Assembly (NCBI GenBank): GCA_932294295.1
Contig: OW028574.1
Coordinates: 51,768,797 to 51,832,796, forward strand
Reading direction: 5' to 3'
Source of the DNA: Alitta virens
Lineage: Eukaryota; Annelida; Polychaeta; Phyllodocida; Nereididae
Length of the DNA: 64,000 bases
In this document: positions 19,500 to 31,492 of the stretch, piece after piece
Layout: each line of letters opens with the position of its first letter
Numbering within the stretch: position 1 is the first letter of the stretch
Notes under the pieces: model-generated
Told to the model about the DNA's origin: nothing
The model's database searches: none
What the model saw: the letters and a program-made list of their open reading frames with translations, nothing else
Made by a program: the position numbers and the translations under genes

Positions 19500-21880
19500 A
19501 GAAAAAAGAAGTCAAGGTTTAGGCGTTCTTAGCAACGTCGTATGAAATCCAGTTTTCAAATTGAAATTATTATATCTTAAAAACTATTAAAAACTTATGC
19601 TTTAGATTTGGTACAATACTCTTGTTAGACAAACTTTGAGGCACAGGTTGAATATCCATAATACTGTATGTTTTTTTCATTTTGCGCTTTTTTTCTGAAA
19701 CCAACTTAAAAGGATAAGTATACACAACAAGAACACTATTTCATGTAGAAGGCTAGTAGCCCCTGCCCTTCACGTAGCCTCTGCACGGCCCTGATGCTGA
19801 TTCCCACCAAGATTACCTGTCAGGACTCACAAGAACACTGCTCAACACTGACAACAACTTGAACAAGGCACAGAAAAATAAAATAGCATGTCTTCATAAG
19901 ATCCTAGAATAATGTAGAACGAGATTTAACCTGTAAAAGTTTAATAACGAATCATATCCAGCCATTTTTGCATAGAAAAGGAACCCCTCTTTCCTTATTT
20001 TAATTTTCGTGACACATCACTCCATAAATTATAATTACCTGTGGTTATCAGCTAGATTTTCCAATGAACATTTTCTCCTAGGCAAAGATGGCTGCCCTCT
20101 TTCACAGTTCAGTTACCCACAATGCACTGCAAATGACGCACATCGGCATTTCTAGCATTGGCCGCAGCACCTGTGAGGGCGCCACTATGAATATTTTGGT
20201 CCTTGAACAGCGGGAACCATATATTTCATGATACACTACTTCAATTTTACTCATGCAGAACAACAAGAACTCTCCCCCCGCCCCCCCCAAATATAAATTG
20301 TATACGCCAAACAAAAGTAAATTAAATGGTAATCATCCCAGAGAGCATATATATGTGTGTGATTTAATCATATTTGCAATAAATTCACAAATGCAGATCA
20401 ATAGGAAATTACAGTAGCCCCCCATCCCCCCCCCCCCCCAAAATAATTTTTTTCAGAGTGCAACCTTGACCATGCAATACTGGGCCGGCGTCCAGTTTGT
20501 GTATATATTGACCTTATAGGCCTATAATTATCTATGATATAACCATTGACGTATTATCAGACTGTCTCCAAAAGAAAAGGATAGAATCATCCCTGGTGGC
20601 CATTTTAGGCATATCAAGACAAACAAAAAACAAACACACAAAAAAAAAACTGCCTATGCAGCAAACCCTCACCAAACAAATAGAAACAAGGGGAGATAAG
20701 AACACCCACAAGCGGAATGCTACTTGGTCTTTGTGCAATAAAGAATATTATTACATAGGCCTAATGGTCTACATTAGCAACAGTAAAACTGTCCTACTAT
20801 ATCCTGAAGATCAAAACTAAATGTGCACATAAACTTTTCGGATAGATCACTATATCTGGTTTGGCTCCTTTTCCCCTTTTTTTCCAGGTATTTTTTTTAT
20901 ATTTTTGGCATAAAATGTACACAAATAATACGATCATCACCTTTAAGATGACATACCTGTAAGATATTATAAATATAAACTATTGAATTCTACAACATTC
21001 TATGAAAGATAAATTCGCATACATAATGCTTATATGCCTAATATATCATGCAAGGAATATGTAATAAGGTGATTAAAAAATACTATAAATCCAACATGCA
21101 AAGCATTTGTTTAATTGTACGGAATTTCATGGAGACATCACATGGTATTGCAGTAAACAACAAATATTTAGACCTTTTTTCTTTTCAGATTTTTCATGAG
21201 GCCAATTTGAAAAAAAAGTATGAAATTTTACTAACACTTTGTGTGTCATATGGAAAACAATTAAAAGAAACGAAGGAAGCAACACAATTTTTTTATAAAT
21301 GTCATAGTTTTATATTTATAAAAAAAAAATTAAAAAAAAGGACGTTCAAAGTGAAAGTACTGTAAATTACAGGGGATGTCAATGCAGGGAGAAATAAGAA
21401 ATTTTTTTCTCCCTCAATAATGTCATCATGATAATTCATATGAGCTAGACCGCCTATAGGCACGAAGTTCCACAGCTAGGCCTAAAAGCTCCTAATTTGT
21501 GTAATGCCCATCGGGCTGCTTGAAATGTCTAGGCAAGGTAGTAAAATGTGCACAAATTGAAGGAGCTTCATCATGCTCTGCTTGATCACGGACAGACATA
21601 GAAAAGTGCTAAAAAAATTCATACTCAGCATCACATACATTATATGGAATCTAATTAAATTTATCTACATATAGTTCTGAGTTAGCACATATAATATTCA
21701 TTTAGCATACCAGTTATAAGTACAGTAAGTTTAGTATGGGCTTTCTTTTTTTCCGCTTTAGTTTATTATGATATACAGTGTGTATATATAGCGTTGCTGT
21801 TATAACTTAATAAGTCTCTTGCCATTTATTGTCTAATTTATGGTTTTATGTCAGTCAATAAAGCTTTTGTTATTGTCATT
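19500..21880. promoter_or_regulatory. Intergenic stretch with a possible RBM5/10 promoter near 20080-20230
   Basis: No gene is supported. Around 20080-20230 the sequence is more GC-rich and holds AAGATGGCTGCC (YY1-like) and ACCCACAATGCACTGC at 20115-20130, close to the ZNF143 motif found in many housekeeping promoters. This could be the distal promoter and untranslated first exon of the minus-strand RBM5/10 gene, which may start upstream of the visible coding exons. The rest is AT-rich, with C-runs near 20277-20288 and 20420-20440. Confidence 0.3.
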
Positions 21881-22085
21881 AGCGATGGGCGAATGCCCTG
21901 GACTCATCCATGCGTGAGGATTTCCCGCCATAAGTTCATACGGGCATTTAAAGGGAGCGTACCACGTGACCTAAAGGGTTGTTTGGCACGACCGGCGAAA
22001 CCAAGCCAGTTCACTTGTTATAGGCATCGCGAAGAAGCTGTGTTTTCTTGTCTGCACGCAATATTTCAACGCTTCTGAGTACACG
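21881..22085 (+). promoter_or_regulatory. HMGB promoter region
   Basis: A GC-richer block directly upstream of the HMGB start codon. It has a perfect E2F-type site TTTCCCGCC (21921-21929) and an E-box CACGTG (21963-21968). An E2F site would fit a proliferation-linked chromatin gene. No TATA box is evident. Confidence 0.5.
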
Positions 22086-25000
22086 ATGGGTAAGATCATA
22101 TTCTATTTACTGTTTCTCTAAATTTTGCATGGAAGTCGAGTTCGTTTTTCACCCTGGAACGTAATTTTTCGAGGGCTGGATTTTTTGATGCAACAAACAT
22201 GAGTAACAAAGGCAAAATAGCCGACCGCCATTCCCCAGTTCTTGTGGAAGGTGAATTTGCGTGATGTACACGTCGGATCTGACTATTTCTGGTCTCAAAT
22301 ATTTCTATAACCCATGATTCGATATGTCCAATTGATGGTTGGGGTCGTACTACAGTAGTTTTAACGGTTGCAGTTGTGGATTTTCTCTGTGCCTTGATTC
22401 TTCTATGTTTAATATAGAAGGAGGAGCGCTTCACTCAGCATGGCTAATGTGAAGCCACAGTGTCGGTGATGCTCTGCTGTTATTTAGGCCTAGCTGATTT
22501 TGGCTTCTTTGGCATTGCAAATTGTACCAAATTACGATCTGTGCATGATTTTGTCATTTGATTTTGTCCGAAATGAATTAGACCTAATAGCTTTTATTAA
22601 TGTTACTGGACTGAAGAGTTGGGTGAAGTGGCTTCTCCAATCACTGCTCTGGAACGCGCGTCTCTCCCAGATTTCAAATGGGAAATAGCCACTCTTAACT
22701 GATAACGCTTGGGTTTGAAATCCAGGGGACATTCTCTTTCATTTAATATGACATATTTTTTGCTGCTGTTTGAGAAGATAAACATTCGATGATGTTTTAA
22801 ATAAGTTCTCTCTCTGTGTGAGTGAATCGATTAACAAAGGATGACCCACATCTGTGAAAGGTCAGGGCCTCCCCCCGGTGGGGGGGGGGGGATGTGGACT
22901 TTAAATCACTGTCAGTGGCAGCCTCTGGCGTGGTCAAACAAAGGCTTCTGCTGGCGCCAACTGGTCATTCCAAAGCCACCAGAATTTGAATTTCAACTAC
23001 CTTAATTGACAGCAATTTCACACGTCCATCAATTCTTTTGAATATAAAGCCAAGCCATCAAATGCAGTACAATTATGCAATGTTTTTCTCTGCATAGCAA
23101 TGTTTACTTAAAGTTAAAAGGCAAATCCTTTTGGCATTATTATGTAAACACACAGAGGGTGGAGGGGTAGCATTACAAAGGGCACACATTTATTAGAGAC
23201 AGGATGGGATAATATTGTTTATTTTCACACAGAAAGCATGATTTGTTTAATGCTATAATGTACATTTTATTCTTGAAACTATTTTGTAAATTGTTGTGGC
23301 TGTGTTGAAGTGCCTATGTTCTGCTTTTATGATAGGAATTTTGAGACTGGTCGCAAAAGACTTAACTAATTTGCAAATAGAAGTTATTTAAACTTTTTAT
23401 TAAAAATGTACAAGTTGTTGCATTTTCACCTCGAATTGTATTGCTCAACAGTTAATGGGCAATAATAAAGCAAAATATCCATTCCACTAAGAAAACGTGC
23501 GGTCCAAAAAAAGTTGCAATGCCTACGCGCCGTTCAGCAGGCGCTTCATATTGATGAATCGTCTTGGCTGAATGGCCGTGGATTTTTATTTTTTATCTAT
23601 TCCGTACTTCCGACAACTTTCATAGTTGTGTACAAGTACAAAAAAAAAGGGAAGTTTTGGTCATAGTATGGAAGTGGTTGAGCCACGGACGCAATTTCGA
23701 GTAAAGTTTTCTTAGTGCCTTCCTCAGCACGCTTTTCCATATATATTAGCCTATTAGAGGCTTTTATGACTTAAGATGGGATGATTTAGTTATTAACCCC
23801 CGATGTTAACCACAATTCTGATAACATCAGATACAACAAGTCATTATGATTTTAGTACTGTAAATTTAATTTCTTTATTTCTCAGAAACTAAATATGATT
23901 CTCATTTTATTGTTTCACTACTAAATAAACTCGCCAAAGTGTGATCAATGATCATTTGGCCAATTCACATTAAAAATCAAAGGGGTAGTTGAGAGGAATG
24001 AGTCTCTTTTAAAAATAGATCTTTTGAATTTTAAAAGCTGAGCCTGACTTCATTAATGCAGTGACACCTTTAACAATTTATTGCTTAACCCTCAACCATA
24101 TCTCATTTGTATACATGTTTGGGGGACAAACTCTTTATAATATCTTGTATACATGTGAAATAAATGCAATTTTGTGTTGTCTATCAGTGCTTCTGTATGT
24201 TTTTAGGTCGCCCTAAGGGATCCAGGAACACGAGCGGTGGTAAGCGGGTGAAAGACCCCAACAGGCCAAAACGCCCTACATCAGCATATTTCTATTATGC
24301 TGCGAAGTGCAGGGAAGACAATGCCAAAAAGGGTGTAAAAATCACACGGGTAAGTCTCATTGTCAACCTACAAACTTCATTGAATTTAAAAAAAAAGTTT
24401 GGTTGTGATGTTAAATAAACATGATTGGTAGTCTTTATTAATTTAATTTTCCTGACATTTATTTATCTTATTGATCCTCAGGTGGCAGACTTCACAAAAG
24501 AAGTGTCTGCAAAATGGAACTCTCTTGCTCCTAAAGAGAAGGAGCCTTATGAGAAGTTGGCTGCTAAAGACAAACAGAGATACGATGTTGAGGTTTGTGT
24601 CATTGTTTTTCTGTGCACCTGAATTGACGGCCTTTCAATTCCATCTATGAAACCAACATCAATATGTATTATATATTTAATTGTCACTATTCTACCAAAG
24701 CTTAGTGCAACAAGAAATTCTCTTGTTTTTGGAAAACGGGTGTATATTAGTAAAAGTTAAATTTACTGCTAATAGGATTATTTTCACAGAACACCTCAAA
24801 CTGTGACATTGCATAAGTCTTCTTCTGTTATTGAGTAGTGTTGCCATTTGATTCCATAAACACAACTTACTAAATAAAAGAAGCTAAGTTCATTAAAACA
24901 TAAGGCATCAAATACACATAAAAATGCACTAGAAATACTGCTACTTGGGGTCCCCTTGCAACCAATAGGATTGCAGCATTCTGCCAGTAGCACCCTAGTG

Positions 25001-25486
25001 GAAGCTTTATGGAAAATCTACAATTGAAAAAGGCAGAAAGTATACTTAAGAATTTAATATAAGAGTATATAGATGAAACAATCATCTGAAATTTTTTGTT
25101 TACAGAGCGCAAAGTACAAAGGCAAGACTATGAAGGATGCCAACAAGCCCAAGAGACCGCAGACAGCATACTTCTTGTTCTTGGCCGATTTCCGTGTAAA
25201 GATGAAGGGAAAGATCAAGGTGCACAAGGAGATCCTGGTCGCTGCCGGAGAAGCCTGGAAAGCCTTGAGTGACACAGAAAGGAAACCCTATGACTTGAGT
25301 GCTGTGAAGGAAAAAGAAAAGTATGAAGTCAAGATGGCCGAGTACAGGAAGACAGGTGGAGGTGAGGCCCCCGCAGCCAAAAAGGCAAAGATAGAGGCAG
25401 CAAACGGAACAGATGAAGAGGATGATGTCGAAGATGATGAAGAAGAGGATGAAGAGGAAGAGGAGGAGGATGAAGATGATGAGTAA
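22086..25486 (+). CDS. HMGB: High mobility group box protein (HMGB1/2-like)
   Basis: Four exons: 22086-22089 (ATGG only), 24207-24349, 24482-24592, 25106-25486. They sum to 639 nt, 212 residues plus stop. The product starts MGRPKGSRNTSGGKRVKD. HMG box A follows (about 20-90, RPTSAYFYYAAKCR), then HMG box B (about 98-165, RPQTAYFLFLADFR). A basic linker (AAKKAKIE) leads to a long Asp/Glu tail ending the protein, partly a GAN/GAR microsatellite-like run. HMGB proteins bend DNA in chromatin. The GRPKGS N-terminus and two boxes match sea urchin HMG1-type proteins. The first exon carries only four coding bases, so the 2.1-kb intron 1 sits at codon 2. Intron 3 holds a dispersed repeat (24848-25075). 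Confidence 0.95.
22860..22893. repeat. C6-GGT-G12 tract in HMGB intron 1
   Basis: A run of C is followed within three bases by a run of G at 22872-22892. It can form a short hairpin or slip during replication and sequencing. Confidence 0.6.
24848..25075. repeat. Dispersed repeat, copy 2 of 2 (HMGB intron 3)
   Basis: Diverged copy of the element at 17930-18190, in the same orientation. It has the same block order, including AAATACTGCT, CCAATAGGATTGCAG and CACCCTAGTGGAA. Confidence 0.55.
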
Positions 25487-26540
25487 ATCGTCTTGGAAAG
25501 GCAGTAGACTGTTTGCCAAGGGGCGCTGGGTGTACCCAGTGGCCCATCTGTCACAAGACATACCAAGTGTGTTTAGTATAGAATGGATGTCTCGTAAGTT
25601 GTGTGGGTGCTCGTTGTTTACATTTGTGGAGTCCAACGAATTGAACAAGCAAGGAAACTAGGGAAATTGGAAATTCATTGGGAGGGCGGGAAATTGGATT
25701 CGGCCACTGTAGCATCACCACCGTGTTGGATGTGTTCATCACCTTTTCCTTCCACAGGCTTACAGCTTTGTTGGGCTTTTCAGTTTGTACATTTTCATCA
25801 TTTCATTATATATACCCTGTTCTGTCGTCATTGTAAATGCGCATCAGGACGTGACTGCTTCCATGGAGCTATGATGCGAGCTTGAACAAAACCAAAGAAG
25901 TCGTTCTTCCAGCATTTGTTGAATATTCATATTATATTATACTTTTTAAGTATTACAAAGCTTGTTTGTTTTGAGTGACATATCCCACTTTTTGTGCCAG
26001 AGCACAGAAACTGCACAACAAATTAAGAAAATTGGCAATTTGATGTATTTAGCATTTGTAATTTATTTTTTACTATGAAATTTTAGCTGTATGTAAACAG
26101 TATTTTGGACTTTTATCCACTTGCAAAAATCTAGTTGTAAGAGACTGCTGTTGTCTTGTATGTTACTGTGGCAGGAAAGAGAATTGTAAAATTTTGAAGT
26201 TTTCCAAATCTGAGCAACACTATTTTGTCTTTTAGTGTCATACACAGCAAATAGCCGTCTCAGGGACATAGACATTATTAAATAATGCTTCGAATCACCT
26301 CTACCTCGCTGATAAAAAATCTTCCGTTGATTCGGTTACTTCATTCGTGGTATTCTGTTGTTTGGAATCCATTTGGAATCTTGAACTTCATGCTGCAGTT
26401 CTGTAATCATTTTTGACTCTTGGAAAGTGAACTTTGACCTTTTATATTATACAATATTGTAACTAGTTTAAAACCAGTCACTGTGTTTTTAGAACATATT
26501 GTTCAGATTTACCATGAACGTGTACAAATTAAACCACATG
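25487..26540 (+). other. HMGB 3' UTR
   Basis: No coding region. The AT-rich sequence after the stop contains ATTAAA signals at 26277-26282 and 26528-26533, which could end the transcript. A long 3' UTR is usual for this family. Confidence 0.45.
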
Positions 26541-27010
26541 AAACATGTCTGATTTGTTGAGTCTTTTGTTCTGTAGTGATGGAAGCATACTACTATTATT
26601 ACTTGTATGCAGGGACAGACTGGCCCCACTATGGGCCCCTGGACATAGTCAAATTGTTGGTCCCTATTTAATAGTAGTCATTAATTAATGTTTTGGAGAG
26701 GTGGGCCAATGGGCTCTGCCCATATGGCCATCTGCCCCTACTTATTTGCAAAGGAAAACTGAAGCAACATGCTTACTATTTAGCATGTGAATTTATGCAT
26801 AAATATAAAGGCGGAATGTGCGGCGGAGGGAATTTTAAAATTAAACCAATGATATGCCTTGAGGGCCCATACAGTGATCACTCTTTGCAAAAGCCGTTTG
26901 GTGCTACAGTCAGGTAAGATGAAAGCCTTGATCGTTATTGGGGGGCCCTACACTACATATGGTGATGATTTCTGTGAGGGGGGTCCGATATGTCCGCAGC
27001 CCTGGAACTT
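26541..27010. other. Intergenic, no feature seen
   Basis: No supported coding region; short frames only. Confidence 0.4.
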
Positions 27011-27014
27011 GGAA

Positions 27015-27764
27015 GCTTGGAGGAATTAGAGAAGGAGAGGACACTCAGAATTTGCAACATGAGCATGCCCTAATGAAAGTCCGTATTTCCTCAGATTTCA
27101 CAGGTTTTCGCTTAGTTGGCCTTTGAAATCGTCATTTTAAGCAATTAAGTATCAGGGTAATAAAAGTTCTTTGTGTGCAATCATGCAGCGTCGCGCTGGC
27201 TGGCCAGGCTGGGGGTAAGCAGTGGCCCTACAAGTTGAATCACCTGCTCATTAAAAGGAACTGTCCTGAGCAGAAATTCGTCTATGTAGTTATTCACTCA
27301 ATTAAATGCTTTTATTTTATGCTCACATAAAAGCCAGTTTTGTGGTCTACAATTAGAGCTATCTCCCGTGAAAATCAAACAATTTCTGGTAGAGATATGG
27401 TTGTAAGAAAATAAAGATGACTCAAATTGCCGTTATAAAAAACTCAAAAATACCCACACAATCAAATTATGCTGAGATGAAAGCAAAACTTCTGGCCAAC
27501 AAAATAATATATGCTATATTCAGGGCTTGCTGCGGCATGTCTACTTGTATGTGTTTTTTTAGTTCTTTTGTGTTCAGAATAACCAAATTATGTGTATCAT
27601 GCAATACAAATAAATTTGTGTGAAAACTGATAAATATCTATATTCCATGCTGTTGCACAATTGCCCAATTAGGGGCGGTTCCTCAGGTCATTAAGCTTTT
27701 TGCGCGACGGTGATTCAACCCTTTGATGTACCCAAGTGTTCTCTCCTTCTCTAATTCCTCCAAG
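27015..27764. repeat. Inverted-repeat element with CTTGGAGGAATTAGAGAAGG ends
   Basis: The motif at 27015-27045 returns as a reverse complement at 27735-27764 with about one mismatch in 30. The pair encloses about 700 bp with no coding region. Related pairs or single ends lie at 38427-38458 with 39181-39211, and at 41941-41971. The motif is likely a terminal or subterminal inverted repeat of one family. Sequence next to the 27.7-kb and 39.2-kb right ends is also related. Confidence 0.55.
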
Positions 27765-29280
27765 TTGGAAGTAATTAAGCTAAAGGAAACTAGAAATAGC
27801 GCCAAGGGTCGCCACTGTACAGTAAAGCCGCTTGGCTGCCAAAAACATACGCTGCACTGCAGCAAAACCCTCAGCAAATCCCACGTAGCACACCGGCATC
27901 ATTAAAATTGTTTAGCGTCCATCCGACAAGCAGGAGGGTGGGCGGAACTTTTGTTTCCTGAGCAGAACTCCCAATACAAATGCACTTACCCTAAAGAAAT
28001 AGTAATACTCTACATGGTCTAGTGGTACCTTTTGATAGTCACATATGTTGGCTGTTTTTTTACAAAATTTTGAAAAAAAAAAAAAAAAAAAATGAAAACA
28101 AATTTGTTTCAGAAATAACAGTACCCAGTTGTCTAAGACAACCATTTTCAGCTAAGGATAATCAATTATATAACCCAAATAGTCCTCTGGATAACAATTT
28201 ATTTACTGAGTGCTTTAGTAGTGTGTGCGATCAACCTGAACAATCGTGATTAGGCCTACGTTGCATATTACGCATGTTACGCAATGGCAATAAGAGTCCA
28301 AGATGTCCTAATTTTTAAACTCTTGAATTTCTTCATTTGTTAATAGCATTTGGACAGGTGTGAATATATTACAGCAATCCATCCTGTTTTCAGATTAAAG
28401 CCAAATGAGCATCAAGAGTATTGTTTATCAAATCTTCCTAAAGCAGGCAGCCTTGCTAGATTTAACGACACAGTGGTGGTTACTTTTCGCCGTGGCCCTC
28501 TAGTGGTAAATAGGTGTGTGACTAAGTAGGTCAGCCAATGCAAGCGACACACCCATGTTTTAAAAGACTCCATGGTCACTGCAGGCCACGTTGTTGTGCA
28601 AAAAATGTATATATTATAGTAAACAGTGACACTGATTTGGCGCTCCACAGATTCTCGCGACCAATCAGACTAATCTGTATTAACCAGGTGATTAACAATT
28701 TCTAGCAAGGACGTATAGCACAGCTATGCAGAGATGGTAGGCTTTAGAAAGATGTGTAAATCCAATTTCCTGCCATTTAATTTGTTTGTTTCAGAGGTTT
28801 TCTGCACAGTAAGGAGTATTCAGTTTACTAGAATTATCAATACAATAGCATGTACCTTAAATAATCTACATCAAAGATTATAGTTTTTCCATCCAAATAC
28901 TCATACATGGGCTATGGCAATGCTTCCAAAGTAATATATGAAACTCAGCAATTATACTATAAAACGTATATATTTGTGTCAAAGAGGATATCTTAAATGT
29001 GTTGGGTATAATTCCATACAAAATAAACCTGTAAGATTGCAATTAATGGGTATTTAAATCGATACTTAAAGTTTAAATACAACTGTTGAATAGTAACTGG
29101 ATTTTTTGGTTGCTGATTCGCATCAAATCGATGGTACTTAAATTAGTAGATTATTATGAAATTGGTAATAATATACAAAACGTTCAATTGGGTTACTGAG
29201 AGTGAAATTAAGAGACTGGGTGAGAGAGATTAGTCTTGCAGAAAAACATTTTAAGGCTGTCATTTGGATGATATAACTAG
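27765..29280. other. Intergenic, no feature seen
   Basis: AT-rich sequence with a poly-A run near 28073-28092. No supported gene. Confidence 0.45.
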
Positions 29281-29283
29281 GGA

Positions 29284-30470
29284 ATGTTGGAAACAACACA
29301 ATTTTTTTGCATTTTTATCCAGATTTTCCATTATTATGACACAAAAAGGATGAAACAAATGTCAAAATATAGCTTAAAAAATGAAAGGACTACAATTAAG
29401 ATATTTTATGCAAAATGTCACTTAAATGTAGGGATCATACTGTCATTGATATGGAGGTTTGAAAGAGTACCAAATCTTCATATTTTCCCCTTATTACAAA
29501 TTTATATATCATAAATGGTCATAAAACCCCAAAAATGTATCTCTATACTATTTTAGACATATTATGACAAGTTTTTGTATGCACTTATGCATAGTAGTGT
29601 GTGATTCTGGTCTGGAAATGGAAAAATACATTTTTTTTATCTAAATCTTGTAAAACACAACCCAGATATGTCAATGTGACCATCAAAAGGCACAACTAGG
29701 CTATATAGAGTAGTAGTAGTAGCATTTTTTTCAGATTTTCTATTAGTATGATATGAATGAAAAGTGGAAATACTTTAATTAAGATGTGTCATTAACAAAA
29801 TTTCACTCATGTAGGGTAAATAGTGTCTTTGATATGGTGGTTTGAAAAAGTGGGTACAGGACGACTCACCGCTCGGTTGGCTCACCGCCCCTACGTCTTA
29901 GTTGACTCACCGCCCCTTCAAAATAACTCACCGCTCCTCACAAAAAACTCATGTCCTTAATAATTTTTCTTTGTAATTTTTTTAAAGGCCAACAAACATC
30001 GAAGGCCTTTTTCAAGGCCACCAAATCCTCCCAAGAAAGCATACCAATGATTACAATGGTGTTGACAAAAAAGAATCCCTCCTTTAATAAAGTTTACGAC
30101 GACCCCCTTTTTGTTACACTAACTTCAAGTTAAAATCCCACAATTAAAAAATTCTGTGATTTTTTTCTTTTTGATATATCTCTATGGTTGTAAGAACTTA
30201 AGGGGCAGTGAGTTTGCTACGGAGGGGCGGTGAGTTATTTTGAAGGGGCGGTGAGTCAACTAAGACGTAGGGGCGGTGAGCCGACCGAGCGGTGAGTCGT
30301 CTAGTATTCGAAAAAGTTATGCCATGCCAAAATGGAAAAATACATTTTTTATCTGAATCTTGTAAAACACAACCCAGATATGTCAATGTGACCATCAAAA
30401 GGCACAACTAGGCTATATAGAGTAGTAGAAACACAATTAGCATTTTTTGTCAGATTTAGTATGATATGGT
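29284..30470. repeat. Direct repeats split by a foldback element
   Basis: A stretch at about 29620-29717 (landmark AACCCAGATATGTCAATGTG) is repeated nearly exactly at 30336-30431. The block 29310-29470 is a diverged version of 29726-29860. This suggests a tandem repeat of about 430 bp whose second copy was interrupted by the element at 29852-30309. Confidence 0.65.
29852..30309. mobile_element. Foldback element with arrays of a GGGGCGGTGAGT motif
   Basis: The arms 29860-29940 and 30221-30301 are near-perfect reverse complements. Each is built from four or five units of about 20-25 bp based on GGGGCGGTGAGTCAACTAAG. The loop is AT-rich with no coding region. A possible 8-bp target duplication GAAAAAGT lies at 29844-29851 and 30310-30317, which would set the ends at 29852 and 30309. 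No transposase is present. The GC content of the arms differs sharply from the surrounding sequence. A decayed relative is at 18866-19495. Confidence 0.75.
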
Positions 30471-30519
30471 CATCATGTTAGCTGCTGTTCCAAGTCCATA
30501 TGTGCATGTATTAAATTGG

Positions 30520-30740
30520 TCCGAACAGTCTGCATGGTGTGTAAGTTGGTCCCCTCCTCCGCACAAGTGCAAAGGAGTCGGTCTTGGCCGCCATTATCAC
30601 GTGACTTTGTGTCAGGATCCTGACATTTTGCTGATTGGCTGATTGTTTTCTGGTGTTTGATTGGCTAATTCTTTGGGGGTGTGTCCAAATCAACCTACCA
30701 GAGAGCACGACACAATGACTAATCATAGCATATGGCTTAG
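30520..30740. promoter_or_regulatory. Promoter-like cluster without a known gene
   Basis: Within about 120 bp there is GGCCGCCATTAT (YY1-like), an E-box CACGTG near 30598-30603, and two GATTGGCT blocks (inverted CCAAT boxes) near 30634 and 30660. No convincing coding exon follows on either strand. It may be an untranslated first exon, an enhancer, or chance. Confidence 0.25.
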
Positions 30741-31492
30741 ACTCAGCCATTCATAACCCATGTAAGAATTGCTAGCGACCAGTCTCACTACATTGTATGA
30801 GATGCTGTGCTACATGGTGTACAATTTACGACACTAACTTTTGAGTTACCAAGAAAGCGATAGAGGTCGCCATGGTAGGACTACAGAGCGATAATTCGCA
30901 CTCAAACTATTCTATGAGTCATAGGAACTTTGGGCAAGCTTGCCCAATCCTGCCCAAAGGCTAGCTGATTCGCCCAAAGGCAAGCTGATTTGCTATTTTG
31001 CCTAAAGGACACAATATCCAGCCCAATATGCAATCTCGGCAGATATTGGATGTTGGCAGCAATGCACCATGAATAGTAATAAGTGAAGTGCAAAGATATA
31101 GTAGCAGTTAATTAGTCTTTGTTTTTAAATATAAATATTGCATGTATAGAGAGTGTGACAATAACTTTTTAAGTTATGTAAAATAATCCACTTTATTTCT
31201 CAAAATTTTTTTCGGATGTAATAAAACATACAATCCATGGATTAGGGAATGTGGCAAACAACACAATTCTAGTATGTACAATTGTGGTCCAAAAATGAAA
31301 TGTGCCACCCACCCAGCAGCATGCAAACTTTTGACTGAACTTAGGTAACTACATATATACAACACCTTCAGCAAATGTTTTTGCCTAGAATATAAAGTTG
31401 GTACTGTTATAGAGCAAGCATAATCAGCATATGGTGTATCACAGCAAATTTAATTATGTGGTAAGAGTGTGCTTTTGTAACCTTTTTAGGAA
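30741..31492 (-). other. Intergenic space and creatine kinase 3' UTR
   Basis: No coding region. On the minus strand an AATAAA signal lies at 31197-31192, about 300 bp past the creatine kinase stop. Confidence 0.5.

Noticed and set aside
22096..22434. 112-codon minus-strand frame in HMGB intron 1
   Set aside because: No domain, no splice logic, and it lies in the intron directly after the first coding bases of HMGB.
25100..25648. Long minus-strand frame opposite HMGB exon 4
   Set aside because: It is the reverse complement of the acidic-tail GAN/GAR run and HMG box B; Phe/Ile/Ser-rich text is a by-product.
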